Shown here one piece after another: positions 1 to 9,049 of a stretch of DNA of 64,000 nt (within the stretch, counting starts at the first letter, position 1; every line of letters starts with the position of its first letter). The notes beneath the pieces were generated by a model. That model ran no database searches. It worked only from the letters and a program-made list of their open reading frames with translations, and was not told the DNA's origin. Source of the DNA: Deinococcus sp. LM3 (GTDB taxonomy: Bacteria; Deinococcota; Deinococci; Deinococcales; Deinococcaceae); contig NZ_MUFV01000001.1 in the NCBI RefSeq assembly GCF_002017875.1, forward strand, positions 1,499,001 through 1,563,000. The letters are read 5' to 3'. The position numbers and the translations under genes were made by a program.

Positions 1-662
1 TGCTGGGCGTCACGCTCAGCGAGGCGCAACTGCACGAGGCCCGCGCCCGCGCCGGGGCCGCCGGGGTTGCCGACCGCGTCACCTTCGAACTGCGCGACTA
101 CCGCGACGTGCTGGCCCACACACCCGAAGGCAGCTTCGACAAGATCGCCTCGGTCGGCATGGCCGAACACGTGGGCCGCAAGAACATGCCCACCTACTTC
201 CGCGCCGCGTACGCCGCCCTGAAACCCGGCGGCCTGATGATGAACCACGCCATCAGCGACGGCATCCCCCAGGCCCGCGTGCCCCTGTGGCTCCAGAGCG
301 GCAACTTCGCCCGCCGGTACGTCTTCCCCGACGGTGAACTGCTGCCCATCTGGGAAACCGTGAAACACGCCACCGAAGCGCAGTTCGAGGTCCGCGACAT
401 CGAGAACCTCCGCGAACACTACGCCCGCACCCTCACCCACTGGGCCGCGAACCTCGAAACGCACCACGCAGAAGCCCTCGCCGCGCTCGGCGAGCAACGC
501 CACCGCCTGTGGCGCCTCTACCTGGGCGCCACCTCCCACTACTTCGAGAAAGGCCACCTGGGCCTCTACCAGACCCTCCTGGCGAAACCCGACGAGCAAC
601 GCCGCGCCCATGTCCCCCTCAGCCGCGCGGACCTCTACGAGGGGGAGATGGTCGATGGTTGA
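1..662 (+). CDS. Cyclopropane-fatty-acyl-phospholipid synthase family SAM methyltransferase, C-terminal part
   Basis: The reading frame is open from the window edge (first full codon at base 3), so only the last 219 residues are seen. The family transfers a methylene group from S-adenosylmethionine to unsaturated acyl chains of membrane phospholipids. Visible family marks are LGVTLSEAQ just after the SAM-binding region, SVGMAEHVG, a MMNHAIS strand and the C-terminal HYARTLTHW stretch. The start and the SAM-binding glycine motif lie outside the window. The last codons run into a GATGG-rich repeat shared with the end of the convergent pta gene. The family is clear; the exact lipid substrate is inferred. 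Confidence 0.85.
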   Translation, partial: LGVTLSEAQLHEARARAGAAGVADRVTFELRDYRDVLAHTPEGSFDKIASVGMAEHVGRKNMPTYFRAAYAALKPGGLMMNHAISDGIPQARVPLWLQSGNFARRYVFPDGELLPIWETVKHATEAQFEVRDIENLREHYARTLTHWAANLETHHAEALAALGEQRHRLWRLYLGATSHYFEKGHLGLYQTLLAKPDEQRRAHVPLSRADLYEGEMVDG

Positions 663-664
663 AA

Positions 665-691
665 GTTGATGGAAAAGCCCTGTCCATCAAC
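665..691. terminator. Inverted repeat between convergent genes
   Basis: GTTGATGG (665-672) pairs with CCATCAAC (684-691) around an 11-nt loop. It lies between the stop codons of the methyltransferase (662) and pta (701), so it could end transcripts from both sides. There is no strong T-run, and the sequence belongs to the GATGG-type repeats seen elsewhere in the window. Confidence 0.4.
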
Positions 692-700
692 CATCAACCT

Positions 701-2806
701 TTACCCATCAACCTTCCCCTGCGTTGCCTGGATGGCGGTCAGGGCGATGGTGTACACGATGTCGTCCACGAGCGCGCCGCGACTCAGGTCGTTGACGGGT
801 TTGCGCAGGCCCTGGAGCATCGGGCCGACCGCGATGACGCCGGCGGCGCGCTGCACGGCCTTGTAGGTGGTGTTGCCGGTGTTCAGGTCCGGGAAGATGA
901 ACACGGTGGCGCGGCCCGCGACGGGACTGCCGGGGGCCTTGGCCTGCCCGACGGACAGGACGCTGGCGGCGTCGTACTGCATGGGGCCGTCGACCAGCAG
1001 GTCCGGGCGGCGTTCGCGCACCAGGGCGGTGGCGGCCTTGACCTTCTCGACGTCCTCGCCGCTGCCGGACTCGCCAGTCGAGTAGGACAGCATGGCGACC
1101 CGCGGCGTGATCCCGAAGGCCTGGGCGCTGTCGGCGCTCTGGATGGCGATGTCCGCGAGTTCCTCGGCGTTCGGGTTGGGGTTGATGGCCGCGTCGCCGT
1201 ACACGAGGACCTGTTCGGGCATCAGCATGAAGAACACCGAGCTGACCAGCCGCGAGCCGGGCGCGGTCTTGATGAGTTGCAGGGCGGGCCGCACGGTGTT
1301 CGCGGTCGTGTGGATCGCGCCGGACACCAGGCCGTCCACCTCGCCCAGCGCGAGCATCATGGTGCCCAGCACCACCGTGTCCTCCAGTTGCGCTTCCGCC
1401 TGCGGGGCAGTCAGGCCCTTGCTGCGGCGCAGTTCCACCATGGGTTCCACGTAGCGCGCGCGGATGGAATCCGGGTGCAGGATCTCCAGACCGTCGGGCA
1501 GCGTCAGGCCCTGCCCCTCGGCCACCTGTCGCACGCGTTCCGGGTCGGCCAGCAGCACGCACCGCGCGATGCCTTTCTCCGTGCAGCGGATGGCGGCCTT
1601 CACGGTGCGCGGCTCATCGCCCTCGGGCAGCACGATGCGTCTGGCGGCGGCGCGGGCCTTCTGGATCAGTTCGTAGCGGAAGGCGCTGGGCGGCAGGCGG
1701 CGGTCCCCGGCGACGTCCGGCACGCGCAGCCGCGCGACCAGCGTGCCGGTATCCAGCCGGTCCGCGATGAAGTCCAGCACGCGGTCCATGCGCTGCGTGT
1801 CGTCGTGCGGGACGCGCGGGTCCAGCCGCGAGAGGCGCGAGGCCGTCTCGAACGAGTTGGTGTTCACGCGCAGCACGGGCAGGGAGCTGCCCAGCGCCGC
1901 CCGGCACAGCCGCTCGATGCTCTCCTCCGGGGCGCTGCCGGACGTGAACATCAGCCCCGCCAGCGGCACGCCGCTCAGGTGCGACAGGGCCGCCGCCATG
2001 ATCACGTCCTCCCGGTCGCCGGGCGTGACGACCAGCGCGCCCGGCACGAACAGGTGCGCCATCTTCGGCACGGTGCGCGCCGTGACGACCGTACTCGTCA
2101 CGCGGCGCAGGCCCGCCTCGCCCTCGTTCACGATCTCGGCCCCCAGGTGGCGGGCCACGTCCAGCGTGCGCGGCGCGTTCAGGCCGCCCGACTGCGACAC
2201 CACGCCCAGCAGCGGCAACGTCCCGCCGCTCAGCACGCGGCTGCGGGCACGCAGCTCCGCCATCAGCGTCCCGAAATCCAGACCCGGCGGCGCGAAGTTC
2301 AGCACGTACCCACTGAGGCCCGAGCCGTCGCTGCGGCGGTACGCCTGCGCCGAGATCTCCAGCTCATCGGCCAGTTCCGCCGCGCCCACCCCCGCCAGAC
2401 TGGACACCAGGACCGTGTCCGCCTCCAGGTTCCGCGCGAGGCTGGCGTTCAGCGCCCCGGCGTACACGTTCCGTTCGTTCAGGGCGAGGCCCTCCACGAT
2501 CAGCACGTCCGCGCCGCCCCCCGTGACCTGCCGGGCCAGGGTGACGACCTCCTCCATCAGATCCTCCTCGGCGCCCAGACTCAGCTGCTCCTCGGCGTGC
2601 GTCAGGGTGATCGGGTCGGGCGTGGGCAGATGCGCCAGCGTCCGCGCGAAATGCACGCTGTCGTCCGTGCGGGCCTCATGCGTCTGCGCGATGGGTTTCA
2701 GGAACGCCACCTTCAGCCCCTGGCGTTCCAGCGCGCGGGTCAGGCCCAGCGCCGTGCTGCTCAGGCCCACGCCGTTCCGGGTCGGTGCGACGAACAGTGT
2801 TTTCAT
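701..2806 (-). CDS. pta: Phosphate acetyltransferase, long form with N-terminal regulatory domains
   Basis: Interconverts acetyl-CoA and acetyl phosphate in the cytoplasm, forming the acetate overflow/activation pathway with the neighbouring acetate kinase. At 701 residues it is the long type: a BioD-like P-loop region (about 1-200, starting MKTLFVAPTRNGVGLSS), a DRTGG domain (about 210-330), and the catalytic PTA domain (about 380-700). Catalytic-domain marks are DGPMQYDAAS and KPVNDLSRG near the C-terminus. The ATG start at 2806 overlaps the stop of ackA by four bases (ATGA), so the two genes form a coupled operon in the order ackA-pta. Confidence 0.95.
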   Translation of the reverse strand: MKTLFVAPTRNGVGLSSTALGLTRALERQGLKVAFLKPIAQTHEARTDDSVHFARTLAHLPTPDPITLTHAEEQLSLGAEEDLMEEVVTLARQVTGGGADVLIVEGLALNERNVYAGALNASLARNLEADTVLVSSLAGVGAAELADELEISAQAYRRSDGSGLSGYVLNFAPPGLDFGTLMAELRARSRVLSGGTLPLLGVVSQSGGLNAPRTLDVARHLGAEIVNEGEAGLRRVTSTVVTARTVPKMAHLFVPGALVVTPGDREDVIMAAALSHLSGVPLAGLMFTSGSAPEESIERLCRAALGSSLPVLRVNTNSFETASRLSRLDPRVPHDDTQRMDRVLDFIADRLDTGTLVARLRVPDVAGDRRLPPSAFRYELIQKARAAARRIVLPEGDEPRTVKAAIRCTEKGIARCVLLADPERVRQVAEGQGLTLPDGLEILHPDSIRARYVEPMVELRRSKGLTAPQAEAQLEDTVVLGTMMLALGEVDGLVSGAIHTTANTVRPALQLIKTAPGSRLVSSVFFMLMPEQVLVYGDAAINPNPNAEELADIAIQSADSAQAFGITPRVAMLSYSTGESGSGEDVEKVKAATALVRERRPDLLVDGPMQYDAASVLSVGQAKAPGSPVAGRATVFIFPDLNTGNTTYKAVQRAAGVIAVGPMLQGLRKPVNDLSRGALVDDIVYTIALTAIQATQGKVDG

Positions 2807-4010
2807 GCCGTCCCCCCCTGGCCCTGCGCCTGACCGGCCAGGACGTCCTGCGTCTGCCGGGCGATCATCAGTTCCTCGTTCGTGTTGATCACCAGCGCCG
2901 GCAGCGTCCCCTCCGGACTGATCCGCCCGGACTCGCCCCGCACCGCCCGCGCGTTCAGGGCCGGGTCCACCGCCGCGCCCAGCACGCCCAGCCGCGCCAG
3001 CACCGCGCCGCGCACCGCCGCACTGTTCTCCCCGATGCCGCCCGTGAACACCAGCGCGTCCACCCGGCCCAGCGCGACCGCCATGCCCGCCATCTGCTTC
3101 GCGAGGCGGTACACGAACGCCTCGACCGCCAGCCGCGCGCCCGCATGACCGCGCGCCGCCGCTTCCTCCAGTTCCCGCATGTCGTTACTCAGTCCCGACA
3201 GGCCCAGCAGTCCGCTCTCGCGGTTCAGGGCGGCCGTCACCTCCGACAGGCTCAGGCCCGCCTGCCGCGCAATGAAATCATGCAGGCCCGGATCCACGTC
3301 CCCGCTGCGCGTCCCCATGACCAGCCCCTCCAGCGGCGTCAGGCCCATGCTGGTATCTACGCTGCGCCCACCGGCCACCGCGCACACGCTGCACCCGTTC
3401 CCCAGGTGCGCCGTGACCAGATTCAGGTCCTCCAGCGGGCGGCCCAGCACCTGTGCGGCCTCCGCCGCCACGAACGCATGGCTCGTGCCGTGGAACCCGT
3501 AGCGCCGCACCCCATGCTGCCGGTACCACGCCTCCGGCACCGCGTACCGGAACGCCACCTCCGGCATGCTCTGATGAAACGCCGTGTCGAACACCGCCAC
3601 CTGCGGCAGGTGCGGGAACGCCGCGCGCGCCGCCTCGATCCCCGCGATGTTCGCCGGGTTGTGCAGCGGCGCCAGCGGCACACACGCCCGCACGGCGTCC
3701 AGCACCTCCGGCGTGATCAGCGCCGGCTCACTGAAGCGCTCGCCACCATGCACCACCCGGTGACCGACCGCGCCCACGTCGCCGCGCACGCCCAGCTCAT
3801 CCAGCGCGCCCGCGATCACCGCGAACGCCTCCGCGTACGTCCCGCCCGGCAACGGCACCGACCGCCGCCCCCCCGGAAGGTCCAGCCGCGCCGACGCGTC
3901 CCCGACCCCAGCCGCTCGGCCAGACCCGACAGGCCCACCGCCCCACTCCGAACGTCCAGCAACGCAAACTTCACGCTGCTCGACCCGCAATTCAGCACCA
4001 GAGTCCACAT
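2803..4010 (-). CDS. ackA: Acetate kinase, reading frame broken near the N-terminus
   Basis: Makes acetate and ATP from acetyl phosphate and ADP, with Pta. The true N-terminus is read from the ATG at 4010 (MWTLVLNCGSSSVKFALLD, the family's phosphate-binding start). The rest, from DASARLDLPGG through GHRVVHGG, DTAFHQSMPE, GTSH and GGIGENS to the C-terminus, is in another frame. The frames join at the GTCCCCGA stretch (about 3898-3905) if one base is restored. A start at 4014 in the downstream frame gives an open frame but loses the NCGSSSVK motif, so it is not the real start. Either a sequence error or a genuine inactivating frameshift; all downstream motifs look intact. Confidence 0.85.
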
Positions 4011-4115
4011 GCACCCATTCTGACAGCGGCCACCGGGGCAGGCGGCCCTGTCACAACGAACGGTGCAGACCCTGTCCGGGAGGGGTCACCCTCGATAGGC
4101 TGCCATCAGTCGCGT

Positions 4116-4415
4116 TCAGTCCGCTGCGGCCTCGCCACGCAGGTACGACACGATCCCCTCCAGGTCGCCTGCCGTCAGGTTCTCCATCAGCCAGTCAGCA
4201 CCGACCGACTCGCCCTGCGTCCGTGCATTCAGCAGTTCCGCCAGGATGCCCAGCAGGGCGTCCATGGCCGCGTCGTCACTGGTCGCGTCGGCCCCGGCTC
4301 CGGCCAGACGTTTCTCTTCTGCCAGCGAGAGAGGCAGGGAAGAGAAACTGATTCCGCTGATCTCGAACGGAGGTCGCTTGACGGCCTGACGGCCAAACTG
4401 CATGGGTTCTGTCAT
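4116..4415 (-). CDS. Hypothetical protein, 99 aa, third gene of a small operon
   Basis: Not recognised. The protein is acidic, with a central helical stretch (MDALLGILAELLNART) and a C-terminal DLEGIVSYLRGE helix. Its ATG at 4415 overlaps the stop of the 344-aa gene (ATGA), so it is probably translated by coupling. A size and shape like a phage-tail assembly chaperone came to mind, but there is no sequence motif to support this. Base composition is closer to the chromosome than that of the genes further upstream in this block. Confidence 0.7.
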   Translation of the reverse strand: MTEPMQFGRQAVKRPPFEISGISFSSLPLSLAEEKRLAGAGADATSDDAAMDALLGILAELLNARTQGESVGADWLMENLTAGDLEGIVSYLRGEAAAD

Positions 4416-5446
4416 CTGTTCTCCTTCGCGTCGGGAATACCCCTCACCGGGGATTGACGCTGATCACGCCGCTGCGGTTTCTTGACCGAATGATCGAACC
4501 ACGGCGCGGTCTTCGGGTTGAAATCGAAATTGAACCACTCCGTGATCTCGATCACCTGTCCGTAGAACTCCCGGAACACCCGGTCAAAGATAGGCCCGGC
4601 GTCCGTCCCGCTGGACACCAGAATCGCCACGCTGGTCTCGTTCGCCCCAGAGTTCTCCGGATTGTCGGTCTGAATGACAAAGTTGCGGAGTCTGGGAAAC
4701 CAGCGCTGCAAGCCCAGATGCAGGCGGTACAGCCGGAGCTGCTGCTCCTCGCCCCCCGACATGTAAGGCTGAAAATCACCGTTGGTATAAGCAACGCGGG
4801 CGTAGTAAGCCCACTGTTCCTGCATGACAGAACACACGGCTGAACCCGTTTCAAACCAGTGTTCGTTATACGTGCTTCTCAGACGGTGTGTTCCTGCTGG
4901 CGCGTCGCTATCCAGCCAATGCCACAGCGCTATTGCAGTGGTAGGAGCTCTATAGGCAGTGACAAAGACGTCATTGTTTCTCCCCATAGCAATTCGGTTA
5001 CTGCCCTCTCTGAGCAGTTTCGCGCTGTTGAACGCTCCCCAGATGCACTCCAGCTGGTTGTACTGTTCGTGGAACAGAGCGAACGCGTCTCCGTAGTACT
5101 CCTGCGCCTGCTCATCGATATCCCAGCGGAACAGGGTGTGCTGTGCGCAGTGGGCTGCCCAGCCCTCGTACATGGCCAGTTTGCTGGACCGCTGCGCCTC
5201 GGTGAAGGGGTCGCGGAACCGCAGGTGCAGCCAGTCGCCAGTCGGGTCGTCCAGCCATTCTCCGATCACACCGTCGTACTCGAACACGATGCGTTCCTCG
5301 CCCTGCTCGACCACCCGCGCTCCCCACTGCGGGTCGTGGAGAAAGGCCAGCACCGCTGCCCTGGGCGACGGGTACGCGACGCGCGGCCTGTCACGCGCCC
5401 GCTCCGGTCTGGTGAGCAGGCGTTTCAGGGTGCTCAGCAGACTCAC
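4412..5446 (-). CDS. Hypothetical protein, 344 aa, middle gene of a small operon
   Basis: Not recognised. No signal peptide or membrane helix. It is rich in Trp, Tyr and Phe (for example AHCAQHTLFRWDIDEQAQEYY, about residues 97-117, and FYGQVIEITEWFNFDFNPKT near residue 300), and the C-terminus is basic (KKPQRRDQRQ). It starts with GTG at 5446, overlapping the previous stop as GTGA, and ends overlapping the 99-aa gene as ATGA. The tight coupling on both sides argues that the three products work together. A structured soluble protein is likely; its function is open. Confidence 0.75.
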   Translation of the reverse strand: MSLLSTLKRLLTRPERARDRPRVAYPSPRAAVLAFLHDPQWGARVVEQGEERIVFEYDGVIGEWLDDPTGDWLHLRFRDPFTEAQRSSKLAMYEGWAAHCAQHTLFRWDIDEQAQEYYGDAFALFHEQYNQLECIWGAFNSAKLLREGSNRIAMGRNNDVFVTAYRAPTTAIALWHWLDSDAPAGTHRLRSTYNEHWFETGSAVCSVMQEQWAYYARVAYTNGDFQPYMSGGEEQQLRLYRLHLGLQRWFPRLRNFVIQTDNPENSGANETSVAILVSSGTDAGPIFDRVFREFYGQVIEITEWFNFDFNPKTAPWFDHSVKKPQRRDQRQSPVRGIPDAKENR

Positions 5447-5643
5447 GGGACCGCCCTTTCATCCGGCGTCCGGGCGTCCTGATCGGGAGGTTCGTATGTC
5501 AGTTCCTTGGTATCTGTAATGGAGGTGTAGCCGCCAAGCGCAGCGGCTGTCTTCACGGTTTTGTCGAACGGTGTCAGCATCATCAGGGAACCGCCCTGCG
5601 CCTCTGAGGTCAGCCCAGTTCCGGCAGAGACGGCGTTCTTCAT
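5443..5643 (-). CDS. Hypothetical small protein, 66 aa, first gene of the operon
   Basis: Not recognised. The start at 5643 (MKNAVSAGTG) is chosen because AGGAAG lies 4 nt before it; an ATG at 5661 would add six residues but has no ribosome site. The sequence is rich in Gly, Ser and Thr in its first half (TGLTSEAQGG, TAAALGGYTSIT) and ends in an acidic/basic tail. There is no membrane helix. It leads the coupled chain 66 aa - 344 aa - 99 aa. It could be a small partner or substrate of the 344-aa protein, but this rests only on gene order. Confidence 0.6.
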   Translation of the reverse strand: MKNAVSAGTGLTSEAQGGSLMMLTPFDKTVKTAAALGGYTSITDTKELTYEPPDQDARTPDERAVP

Positions 5644-5790
5644 TTTTCTTCCTGCCCTCATCGGACTGATGTGAAGTTTAGCCTTCTCAGGAGGTGTGTT
5701 CCAATGAGGAGGAATCCGGGTGTGAGTTTATTAAAAAGAGAGGTCTTCGTATGATATTCTCTATTTATTCTGATGCTCCCCCGATGGTGC

Positions 5791-6231
5791 CTAATTAATC
5801 GCTTTCGCTTGAATGCCAACGAGGAATCCGTCTGATATGAGGAAAGAGACGTTGCCCCAGATCATCACTTGGTCGACAGCGCCAATATTATCCACGAAGC
5901 AGGTAAAAAACCCCTTTTCCATCGGGCTGACTGCCGCGTATCTGGCATCTTGGACTTCCAGAAGGGGAAGGGCTTTCATGATGGTAGCCCCTTGTAATTC
6001 GAGCTTGGGAAGATCAATCTGTTTCTGGAACTGGGACTCCATTTCCAGTAATGCTCCCTCCGGGTCTAAGCTGATCATTGTTGCTTCGGCAACTGTGATG
6101 CGCTGTGCGTGAAACACTGCCTCATCAGGCACTGCATACATCCAGAAAGAATTTACGGCCGGGTTGATTTCAACTGCATATGTGAAGGGAGCGTTAATTA
6201 GGGTGCTCTTGATTCGTATATTGCTATTCAT
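5791..6231 (-). CDS. Hypothetical protein, 146 aa, low-GC gene
   Basis: Not recognised. The start at 6231 (MNSNIRIKS) is supported by AGGAG about 6 nt upstream; the open frame continues 31 codons further up, but those codons come from the adjacent palindromic repeat. Beta-rich soluble composition with hydrophobic stretches (VDQVMIWGNVSFLISDGFLVG near the C-terminus) and no signal peptide. Codon use is clearly more AT-rich than in the flanking genes, which suggests recent acquisition. It lies upstream of the three-gene block on the same strand, separated by about 150 bp. Confidence 0.7.
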   Translation of the reverse strand: MNSNIRIKSTLINAPFTYAVEINPAVNSFWMYAVPDEAVFHAQRITVAEATMISLDPEGALLEMESQFQKQIDLPKLELQGATIMKALPLLEVQDARYAAVSPMEKGFFTCFVDNIGAVDQVMIWGNVSFLISDGFLVGIQAKAIN

Positions 6232-6284
6232 TTTAAATCTCCTGGCCAGCACCCGACCAGTTCCGTTGTATCCAGGCTGTCTGA

Positions 6285-6415
6285 GATGGATTCCGTTTGT
6301 TTCGTTGACAACCCGGAACGGCACCGGGTCATCAACTCCAAGCTCGAAACCCGTTTTGCTCCTACCACTTCGCTCGGATTGAATGGATTACAGACCCATT
6401 CAATCCGAGTCCGTC
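6285..6415. repeat. MITE-like palindromic repeat, copy 1
   Basis: About 131 bp, bounded by direct TGA triplets (6282-6284 and 6416-6418). Ends are GATGGATTCCG and CGAGTCCGTC, a slightly decayed form of the family ends TACGGATTCCG / CGGAGTCCGTA. The inside holds the family's two short stem-loops (CCCGG...CCGGGT and ATTGAATGG...CCATTCAAT). It is the most diverged of five copies in the window. Confidence 0.8.
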
Positions 6416-6443
6416 TGACCTGCCGTTCAGAAGATTTGCGTTC

Positions 6444-6893
6444 TCAGCGCCGGCGGGTGACGCGCCGCACGTCCGGCTGGCCGTCCAGGTGTTCGAGCAG
6501 CAGGATGGGCGCGGCGGGGTAGTCGGCGTACAGGCCCTCGCCCCATTCTATGACGCTCAGGCGGCTGCGTTCGATCAGGTCTTCGAGGTCCATCTCGTAC
6601 AGTTCGTTCACGTCGCGTACGCGGTACGCGTCGACGTGCAGGACCTGTCCGTCCGGGGTGGGGTAGGCGTTCATGAGGGCGTAGGTGGGGCTGGTGACGG
6701 TGTCGGTGAAGCCCAGCGCGGCGACCAGTCCCTGTGTGAGGCTGGTCTTCCCGGCGCCCAGTTCGCCTTCCAGGAACAGGACGCTGCCGGGCGGCAGGGC
6801 GGCGGCGAGGCGCGCGCCGAAGTGCTGCTGTTCGCGCAGGCCGCGCAGCAGCAGGACGTCGCCCGGTTCGGGAAGCAGGGGGTCGGCGGTCAT
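6444..6893 (-). CDS. tsaE: tRNA threonylcarbamoyladenosine biosynthesis ATPase TsaE
   Basis: ATPase subunit of the complex that makes the t6A modification at position 37 of ANN-decoding tRNAs. 149 residues, usual for the family. Visible are the Walker A motif GELGAGKTSLTQGL (about 35-48), SPTYALMNAY (switch region), HVDAYRV, and the WGEGL motif near residue 120. The start at 6893 (MTADPLLPEPG) is chosen because the long open frame further upstream is shadow sequence of the neighbouring gene. It follows the coiled-coil gene on the same strand with a ~40-bp gap. Confidence 0.93.
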   Translation of the reverse strand: MTADPLLPEPGDVLLLRGLREQQHFGARLAAALPPGSVLFLEGELGAGKTSLTQGLVAALGFTDTVTSPTYALMNAYPTPDGQVLHVDAYRVRDVNELYEMDLEDLIERSRLSVIEWGEGLYADYPAAPILLLEHLDGQPDVRRVTRRR

Positions 6894-6931
6894 GCCGCCC
6901 AGTATGCCGGGCGGCGAGTGGAGGGGGGCCT

Positions 6932-9049
6932 TCAGCTCTCGCCGGTGTCCAGCCAGGGGCCGACCCGTTCGTCCAGGGCGGTCCAGGTGACGGCGCGGCC
7001 GAGCCGCCACTCGCCGGGGGCGCTGCTGCGGGCAGACCAGACGTGCGTGGCGTCGTTCATGTCGAGGCGTTGCAGGCCCAGCGCGCTCGCCTGGGTCAGC
7101 AGGGCCAGCATGGCCTGCGCGGCGGGTTCGTGGGGGCCGTGGTGAATCTGTCCGTGCTGGAACAGCCACGTGGTGACGGCCTCGCTGTCCGGGGTGGGCA
7201 CCTGCGGCAGTGAGAACGCCGCCGGGAAGCCGGCCGGTTCTGCCGGTGCGGGTGCAGGAGCCGGGGCGGCGGGCGTGCCGATAGAGGAGAGCAGCGTGTC
7301 GAACAGCGCCGAGGCGCTCAGGGTCGGGGCGGGTGCCGGGGCGGTGGCGGGCGGCGTGACGGGCGCGGCCGGGAGGGTTCCGAGCGCCGCGAAGGGGTCC
7401 GCCGAGGGGGTGGGCGCGGCGGCCAGCAGGCTGGTGTCGGTGGCCTCCTCGAAGTCGAACACGTCGAGCAGGCCGCTCAGGGCGTCCTGGCCGAAGGTGG
7501 CGGTGACTTCCTGCGCGGCGCGGTACTCGGCGTGCGCCTCGGCCAGCAGCGCCTCGGCGTCGAGCAGGGTCTGCTCGTAGCGTTCGCGGGCCTGCGCGCT
7601 CATGCGGCCCAGGCGGCGCTGGGCGCGCAGCGTGTCGGCCAGCCGCCCGAGTTTCTGGGTGGTCTCGCCGGCCAGACTGCGGACCGTGTCGTACTCCTGC
7701 ACGACCCGGTCGGCGCGGGCGTCGAAGTCCTCGCGTTCCTGCGCGGCGGCGCCCATGCGGCGTTCCAGCAGGTTCCAGAGGGCCGCGACGTCAGCCTCGC
7801 GGCCCTGCGCGAGTTCCGCGCGGGCCTGCGCGAGCAGCGGCGCGAGTTCCGCGCTGGCGCCCAGCACGTTCCGGGCGGACCGTTCGATGTCCAGCAGTTC
7901 CCGCTGCGCGGCCAGTTGCGACTGGGCGTTCACGCCGGCCTGCAGCGACTCGTGCATGGCACTCAGTTCCTGCAGTTCGTCCGTGGCGAGGCTGCCCATG
8001 TCCAGCAGGTGCCGCGCGGAATCCAGCGCGATGCGCATGTCCGCGCCGCTGACCGCGCCGGCCAGCGCCGTTTCCAGCTGCGCGAGGCGGCTGCGCTGCT
8101 CGCCCAGCACGGTTTCCCGCTCGAATTTCAGCTGCTCGCGCCAGTTCTCGACCGTGTCGGCCGTGAGCTGGTTGCCGTGTTGCAGGCCGCGCAGCGCGTC
8201 GTGCTGGGCGCGCAGGTCCGGGCGGGCCTGCATCAGCGGCGCGAACTCGCGTTCCAGCGTGCCGAGCTGCTGCGCGGCGTGCGCCTGCTCCAGCGCCAGC
8301 ACGCGCGCCTGCGCGTCCGGATCGAGGATCGTGGCGGACGTGGGAATCTCGGCCGTATCCACGTTCTGGACGGTCTGCACCACCGACGATTCCAGCAGTT
8401 TGCGCAGGTTGAAGGTGATGTTCCGGGCGCGTTCGACCTCGCCGGGCAGCAGCGTGCCCTGCGACTGCGCCTCGTCGATCTGCCCGATCAGGGTCTCCAG
8501 GCGGCGGACTTCCTTGCCGCCCATGCCCTGCACGCGCGTGAACGTGGCGCGCAGTTCCGCGAGGTCCTGGCCCTGCTCGACCAGTCCTTCCTGCAGGCGG
8601 CGGTCCATCACCTCGATCAGGTTCTGCCCCTCAAGGACCAGGGCGCTGATGTCACGCCCTTCCTTCTCCTCCTGCCGGGCGACACTCAGGACGCCGCGCA
8701 GCCGCTGCGTCTCGGGCCAGTCGAAGTACAGCGTGAACCGCCGCGCGCCCTCCTCCAGCCCGACCAGCGAACTGACGACCGGGGAGGGCAGCTGCCGCTC
8801 CTGCGTGGTCTTCATCAGTTCGTTCAGGACCTCGGAGACGCGTTTCTTGGCCAGCGGCGCCGGGACGCTCAGTTGCAGCCGTTTGAAGACCTCGCGCTTG
8901 AGGATGTCTTCCAGCATGGCCGGGTCCAGGGTGTCCAGGGTGCTGCCGCGCGCCTGCGCGGCGTCCTGCAGGATGCGTTCGAGCGCGCGGGGCGACACCA
9001 GGTCGCCCAGCATCTGCACCGGGAGCCGCTGAAGGCTGGCGCTGGCCAT
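6932..9049 (-). CDS. Large coiled-coil protein, last gene of the roadblock operon
   Basis: 705 residues, not assigned to a family. The N-terminal ~150 residues are mixed helical; residues about 150-500 are long Glu/Gln/Arg/Leu-rich helices typical of coiled coil. A Pro/Ala-rich linker (about 540-610) leads to a C-terminal globular domain of about 90 residues (from EAVTTWLFQHGQ) with several Trp. No signal peptide or membrane helix. The ATG at 9049 overlaps the stop of the membrane-protein gene (TGATG). A structural or scaffolding role with the two upstream gene products is inferred from operon structure only. Confidence 0.8.
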   Translation of the reverse strand: MASASLQRLPVQMLGDLVSPRALERILQDAAQARGSTLDTLDPAMLEDILKREVFKRLQLSVPAPLAKKRVSEVLNELMKTTQERQLPSPVVSSLVGLEEGARRFTLYFDWPETQRLRGVLSVARQEEKEGRDISALVLEGQNLIEVMDRRLQEGLVEQGQDLAELRATFTRVQGMGGKEVRRLETLIGQIDEAQSQGTLLPGEVERARNITFNLRKLLESSVVQTVQNVDTAEIPTSATILDPDAQARVLALEQAHAAQQLGTLEREFAPLMQARPDLRAQHDALRGLQHGNQLTADTVENWREQLKFERETVLGEQRSRLAQLETALAGAVSGADMRIALDSARHLLDMGSLATDELQELSAMHESLQAGVNAQSQLAAQRELLDIERSARNVLGASAELAPLLAQARAELAQGREADVAALWNLLERRMGAAAQEREDFDARADRVVQEYDTVRSLAGETTQKLGRLADTLRAQRRLGRMSAQARERYEQTLLDAEALLAEAHAEYRAAQEVTATFGQDALSGLLDVFDFEEATDTSLLAAAPTPSADPFAALGTLPAAPVTPPATAPAPAPTLSASALFDTLLSSIGTPAAPAPAPAPAEPAGFPAAFSLPQVPTPDSEAVTTWLFQHGQIHHGPHEPAAQAMLALLTQASALGLQRLDMNDATHVWSARSSAPGEWRLGRAVTWTALDERVGPWLDTGES

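Noticed and set aside
509..2833. Large plus-strand open frame opposite pta
   Set aside because: Shadow of pta in a GC-rich genome; its composition (Arg, Gly, Asp, His-rich) is typical of antisense frames.
6232..6324. N-terminal extension of the 146-aa gene
   Set aside because: Those codons are MITE sequence; an AGGAG site supports the start at 6231.
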